Origin: Nitrococcus sp.
GTDB taxonomy: Bacteria; Pseudomonadota; Gammaproteobacteria; Nitrococcales; Nitrococcaceae
DNA: 7,879 nt
Direction of reading: 5' to 3'
Assembly: GCA_030452365.1 (NCBI GenBank)
Contig: JAKDMK010000099.1
Span: 1 to 7,879, forward strand
Shown: piece by piece, positions 5,651 to 7,879 of the stretch
How positions within the stretch are numbered: position 1 is the stretch's first letter
Layout: each line of letters begins with the position of its first letter
Program-made: the position numbers and the translations under genes
The notes under the pieces: generated by a model
What the model was told of the DNA's origin: nothing
The model's database searches: none
The model's input: only the letters and a program-made list of their open reading frames with translations

Positions 5651-5989
5651 ATGCGTTACGTAGTAAGCGTTGCAGTCTTGATCGCCATCGGCGTTAGCTC
5701 TACCGCGTTAGCGGGAGATGTTTTTGTCAATGGCTACCTTCGCAGTGACGGCACATACGTTCGGCCGCACGTAAAGTCAAGCCCAGACAACCGCATTTCG
5801 AACAACTATGGGCCATCCCAGAGCGGTTTTGAACTGATGCGCCCGTACGCCCGCGATTACGACAGCGACAGACTATCCAACGTGCTCGATGTTGACTCGG
5901 ACAACGATGGGCTGGGCGACGGCTTCGACCGCAATCCTAATGGTCGTTCCCGCAGCGTTCACGGCTATCCTAGCCCTTATGGCTATTGA
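5651..5989 (+). CDS. Small exported protein with thrombospondin-type-3-like calcium motif
   Basis: The 112-residue product begins with a signal peptide (core VAVLIAIGVSS) with probable cleavage after ALA at 19-21, so it is exported to the periplasm or beyond. Residues 26-54 contain VNGYLRSDGTYVRPH, then SSPDNRISNNYG. This motif recurs in many small secreted proteobacterial proteins of unknown function. Residues 69-96 are Asp-rich (DYDSDRLSN, then DVDSDNDGLGDGFDRNP) and resemble type-3 thrombospondin / DxDxDG calcium-binding repeats; the first unit has Arg where Gly is usual. The tail is Tyr/Gly/Pro-rich. I chose ATG 5651 because a GAGGGGGG run lies just upstream and a signal peptide follows; in-frame starts from 5591 would bury the signal. 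It is flanked by long non-coding stretches and appears monocistronic. Calcium binding is inferred and the biological role is unknown. Confidence 0.75.
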   Translation: MRYVVSVAVLIAIGVSSTALAGDVFVNGYLRSDGTYVRPHVKSSPDNRISNNYGPSQSGFELMRPYARDYDSDRLSNVLDVDSDNDGLGDGFDRNPNGRSRSVHGYPSPYGY

Positions 5990-6319
5990 ACCGATTGGGC
6001 CTGGCGCCGCTAAGAACCTGTTCCATAAGCTGGATGGCACCCAGACCTTCTGAGCAACGGGATGCGGCCCCGTGTGGGAGAATCGCAAGCAGGCGTTGAG
6101 CTACCCGTTTCATCACGCGAACGATAGAATATCGGAAAGCTGTGAAAGCAATTCGTGCCACGTCCTTCGACTGCACTCAGGACAGGCCTGCCGTGATGAA
6201 CGTGCCGAAGCGTGGGACAGTATTTGTCCACGTGCATGTCTTCGCCCGCTCTGCAGGCGGACAGCACAATAAATTAGCCAATAATTCAAAGGTTTTAGCG
6301 GTACCATAAGGAGCAGTAC
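5990..6319. other. Intergenic region with repeat and several hairpins
   Basis: No gene is supported here. Besides the REP-like repeat, two further dyads lie side by side. One spans 6211-6232 (CGTGGGACA with TGTCCACG, eight pairs, one bulged G). The other spans 6237-6263 (TGTC and CGCC with GGCG and GACA, two bulged T). A weaker ACGGG/CCCGT hairpin is at 6057-6073. None is followed by a T run, so none is a standard terminator. An AT-rich stretch at 6267-6300 just before the AsmA-like gene probably contains its promoter, though I cannot fix the boxes. Confidence 0.5.
6162..6188. repeat. REP-like dispersed repeat (CCTTCGAC...CTCAGGACAGGC type)
   Basis: GTCCTTCGACTGCACTCAGG followed by ACAGGCC matches a short palindromic repeat I know as widespread in environmental bacterial genomes. 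GTCCT (6162-6166) pairs with AGGAC (6179-6183). Translation of the opposite strand gives the peptides VLSAVEG and PECSRR, which are the usual artefact of this repeat in annotated databases. Only one copy is in the window. Such repeats are extragenic and probably spread by a REP-associated transposase or similar agent; none is encoded here. Confidence 0.6.
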
Positions 6320-7069
6320 ATGAGTAGACCGGGCAAGATCTTATTCGGCGTTGTCGGCACGGTAGCCGTAATCGTCATTATCCTCATTGTCGTGCTTTTC
6401 CTGACCCTCGATCGCAGTCTCAAATATGCTGTCGAGCAGTACGGGCCATCGCTAACCGGCACGCCGGTGAACCTGAACCAGGTCGAGCTGGCGCTCTTCT
6501 CCGGCAATGCCGCACTGCACGGCCTCAAGATTGGCAACCCCGATGGGTTCGAGTCGCCTTATGCCTTCAAGCTCAGTGATCTCAAGGTGAGCCTGGTCCC
6601 GGAATCCCTGGCGAATGACACCATCGTGGTAAAGGAAATCGTTGTCGGGGGTGCAAGCCTGAACGCCGAATTCGACGGCATGAAGACCAATCTCAAGCAA
6701 ATTCTCGAGAATCTGAAGCAATCTTCCGGGCCCCCGACTCAGGAACAACAACCCGCCCCTGAAGCCAATACCGGCAAGCCCAAGAAGTTCATAGTCCAAG
6801 AGTTTCGCTTCACCGGTGGCGAAGTCAGCGTTTTGTCCGATGTGGCCAATGTAAAGCAGACGGTCAGCATTCCAGCATTCGCAGTCCACGACATCGGAAC
6901 TGCCGAAGGCGGAGTAACGGTGGCGCAGCTTACCACGGAGCTGCTGCAACCGATCATCAATAAGGCGCTTGAGCAAGCCAAGACCAAAGCGCTGCAGCAA
7001 GCCACGGAGCAAATCAAGGATAAGGCCCAAGAAAAGGTGGGGGAAACGCTAAAGGGGCTGATCCAGTAA
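6320..7069 (+). CDS. Short AsmA-like inner-membrane-anchored protein
   Basis: The 249-residue product has one N-terminal membrane helix (about 7-30) and a periplasmic body. Residues about 34-120 match the AsmA-like pattern: VEQYGPSLTGTPVNLNQVEL, then the repeated-strand segment LHGLKIGNPDGF (67-77) and IVVKEIVVGGASLNAEFDG. A Pro/Gln linker (134-155) leads to a second strand-rich part (157-192). A charged Ala/Gln/Lys helix (203-249), likely amphipathic or coiled coil, ends the protein. Full AsmA proteins exceed 600 residues and are thought to act as lipid-transfer bridges in the envelope; this is a much shorter relative and probably cannot span the periplasm. The AAGGAG about six bases ahead of the ATG is near ideal. 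The gene ends 15 bp before the cyclase-family gene, so the two are probably one operon. Specific role unknown. Confidence 0.8.
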   Translation: MSRPGKILFGVVGTVAVIVIILIVVLFLTLDRSLKYAVEQYGPSLTGTPVNLNQVELALFSGNAALHGLKIGNPDGFESPYAFKLSDLKVSLVPESLANDTIVVKEIVVGGASLNAEFDGMKTNLKQILENLKQSSGPPTQEQQPAPEANTGKPKKFIVQEFRFTGGEVSVLSDVANVKQTVSIPAFAVHDIGTAEGGVTVAQLTTELLQPIINKALEQAKTKALQQATEQIKDKAQEKVGETLKGLIQ

Positions 7070-7084
7070 CCCGGAGGTTGATTA

Positions 7085-7879
7085 ATGACCCGAATAGCCC
7101 TCATCGCAGGCGCGATCCTAGCCTGCGCGCTCTGCCTTGGCAGTGCCAAAGCCGAGCGCTTCTCCAATGGCCGCTGGGTCGATCTAACTCACGCCTTCTC
7201 GGAGGAGGCCATCTACTGGCCGACCGCAAAGCCGTTCAGACTAGAGACCGTGTTTGAAGGAATGACGCAGGCCGGCTACTACTACTCGGCGTACAACTTC
7301 TCGGCCGCCGAGCACGGCGGCACGCACATCGACGCGCCGGTCCACTTCGCCAAGGGGCGGCGCAGCGTCGATGAGATCCCGATCGGACAGCTGATCGGCC
7401 CCGCCGCGGTGATCGACGTTACGCAGGCGGCTGCGGCCGACCGCGACTATCGAGTGACGGTCGCCGACCTCAAAGCATGGGAGGCCGAGCACGGCCGCCT
7501 GCCTGACGGCGCTATCGTGCTTCTGAACACGGGTTCGGCCAAGTTCTGGCCCGAGCGCGAGGCGTATATGGGCACGGCGGAGCGGGGACAAAAAGCGGTG
7601 CACAAGCTGCACTTCCCCGGCCTACACCCGAAGGCGGCGCGCTGGCTGGTCACTGAGCGCGACATCGGCGCCGTAGGACTCGACACCCCGAGCATTGACT
7701 ACGGCCAGTCGAAACGCTTCGAGAGCCATCAGATCCTGTTCAATGGCAACGTTCCCGCGCTCGAGAACGTCGCCAACCTCGACGAGCTGCCCGCCACCGG
7801 CGCGACGGCCATTGCGCTGCCGATGAAGATCGAGGGCGGCAGCGGCGGGCCGTTACGTGTCGTCGCCTTCGTGCCCGCG
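7085..7879 (+). CDS. Exported cyclase-family metal-dependent hydrolase (kynurenine formamidase-like), open at right edge
   Basis: From ATG 7085, 265 codons run to the window end without a stop; the ending PLRVVAFVPA suggests that only a few residues are missing. Residues 1-23 form a signal peptide (Ala/Leu-rich, cleavage likely after AKA), so the enzyme should act in the periplasm. The body is a cyclase / KynB-like fold. The metal motif is HGGTHIDAPVH, with ligands His77, His81 and Asp83 and catalytic His87. Late His215 and Glu227 are spaced 12 apart, as in bacterial kynurenine formamidase. GLDTPSIDYG (198-207) is another family signature. Relatives hydrolyse N-formylkynurenine, isatin or other amides; most characterised ones are cytoplasmic, so the exported form leaves the substrate open. 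GGAGG lies seven bases before the ATG. It is co-transcribed, by spacing, with the AsmA-like gene. Confidence 0.9.
   Translation, partial: MTRIALIAGAILACALCLGSAKAERFSNGRWVDLTHAFSEEAIYWPTAKPFRLETVFEGMTQAGYYYSAYNFSAAEHGGTHIDAPVHFAKGRRSVDEIPIGQLIGPAAVIDVTQAAAADRDYRVTVADLKAWEAEHGRLPDGAIVLLNTGSAKFWPEREAYMGTAERGQKAVHKLHFPGLHPKAARWLVTERDIGAVGLDTPSIDYGQSKRFESHQILFNGNVPALENVANLDELPATGATAIALPMKIEGGSGGPLRVVAFVPA

Noticed and set aside
6113..6307. Small minus-strand frames containing PECSRR / VLSAVEG peptides
   Set aside because: These are translations of the REP-like repeat, a recurrent annotation artefact.
6452..7030. 192-codon minus-strand open frame opposite the AsmA-like gene
   Set aside because: It lies fully within the coding region of the opposite strand, without ribosome site or domain. 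The sense gene has a near-ideal start.

Overview
The window looks like chromosomal DNA of a gammaproteobacterium with fairly high GC. The evidence is indirect: codon use, Shine-Dalgarno sites ahead of nearly every gene, a tRNA-Val(CAC) with encoded CCA, and the gene families present (ThiI, DUF423, LEA14-type lipoprotein, AsmA-like protein, CqsS/LqsS-type kinase remnant). No genus can be named. No phage, insertion sequence, integrase or CRISPR array is visible.

Left part (1-2968): the C-terminal 210 residues of an M20-family metallopeptidase run in from the left edge. The gene overlaps tail-to-tail by 18 bp with a LEA14-like lipoprotein on the minus strand. A divergent intergenic region follows, then thiI (tRNA 4-thiouridine / thiazole synthesis) in a form lacking the rhodanese domain. 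Six bases after thiI lies the convergent gene for a small four-helix DUF423 membrane protein.

Middle (2969-4974): a non-coding stretch holds three exact copies and one near copy of the 9-mer TTCGGCGCA. It leads into the last ~95 codons of a histidine kinase ATPase domain of the CqsS/LqsS type. This fragment lacks the N box and has a damaged G2 box. It overlaps by 8 bp an intact 342-residue response regulator whose receiver carries a long insertion, much like Legionella LqsR. The pair looks like the remains of an alpha-hydroxyketone-type quorum-sensing module in which the regulator outlived its kinase. A tRNA-Val gene with its own promoter follows.

Right part (4975-7879): about 675 bp without a convincing gene contains a folded inverted-repeat region (5136-5258) that could encode a structured RNA. 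Next comes a small secreted protein with an aspartate-rich, thrombospondin-type-3-like calcium motif, then an intergenic region with a dispersed REP-like repeat. Last is a two-gene operon, 15 bp apart: a short AsmA-like inner-membrane protein and an exported metal-dependent cyclase/hydrolase (kynurenine formamidase-like), which is still open at the right edge.

The strongest leads are the LqsR-like regulator with its broken kinase and the candidate structured RNA. Neither is proven from this sequence alone.
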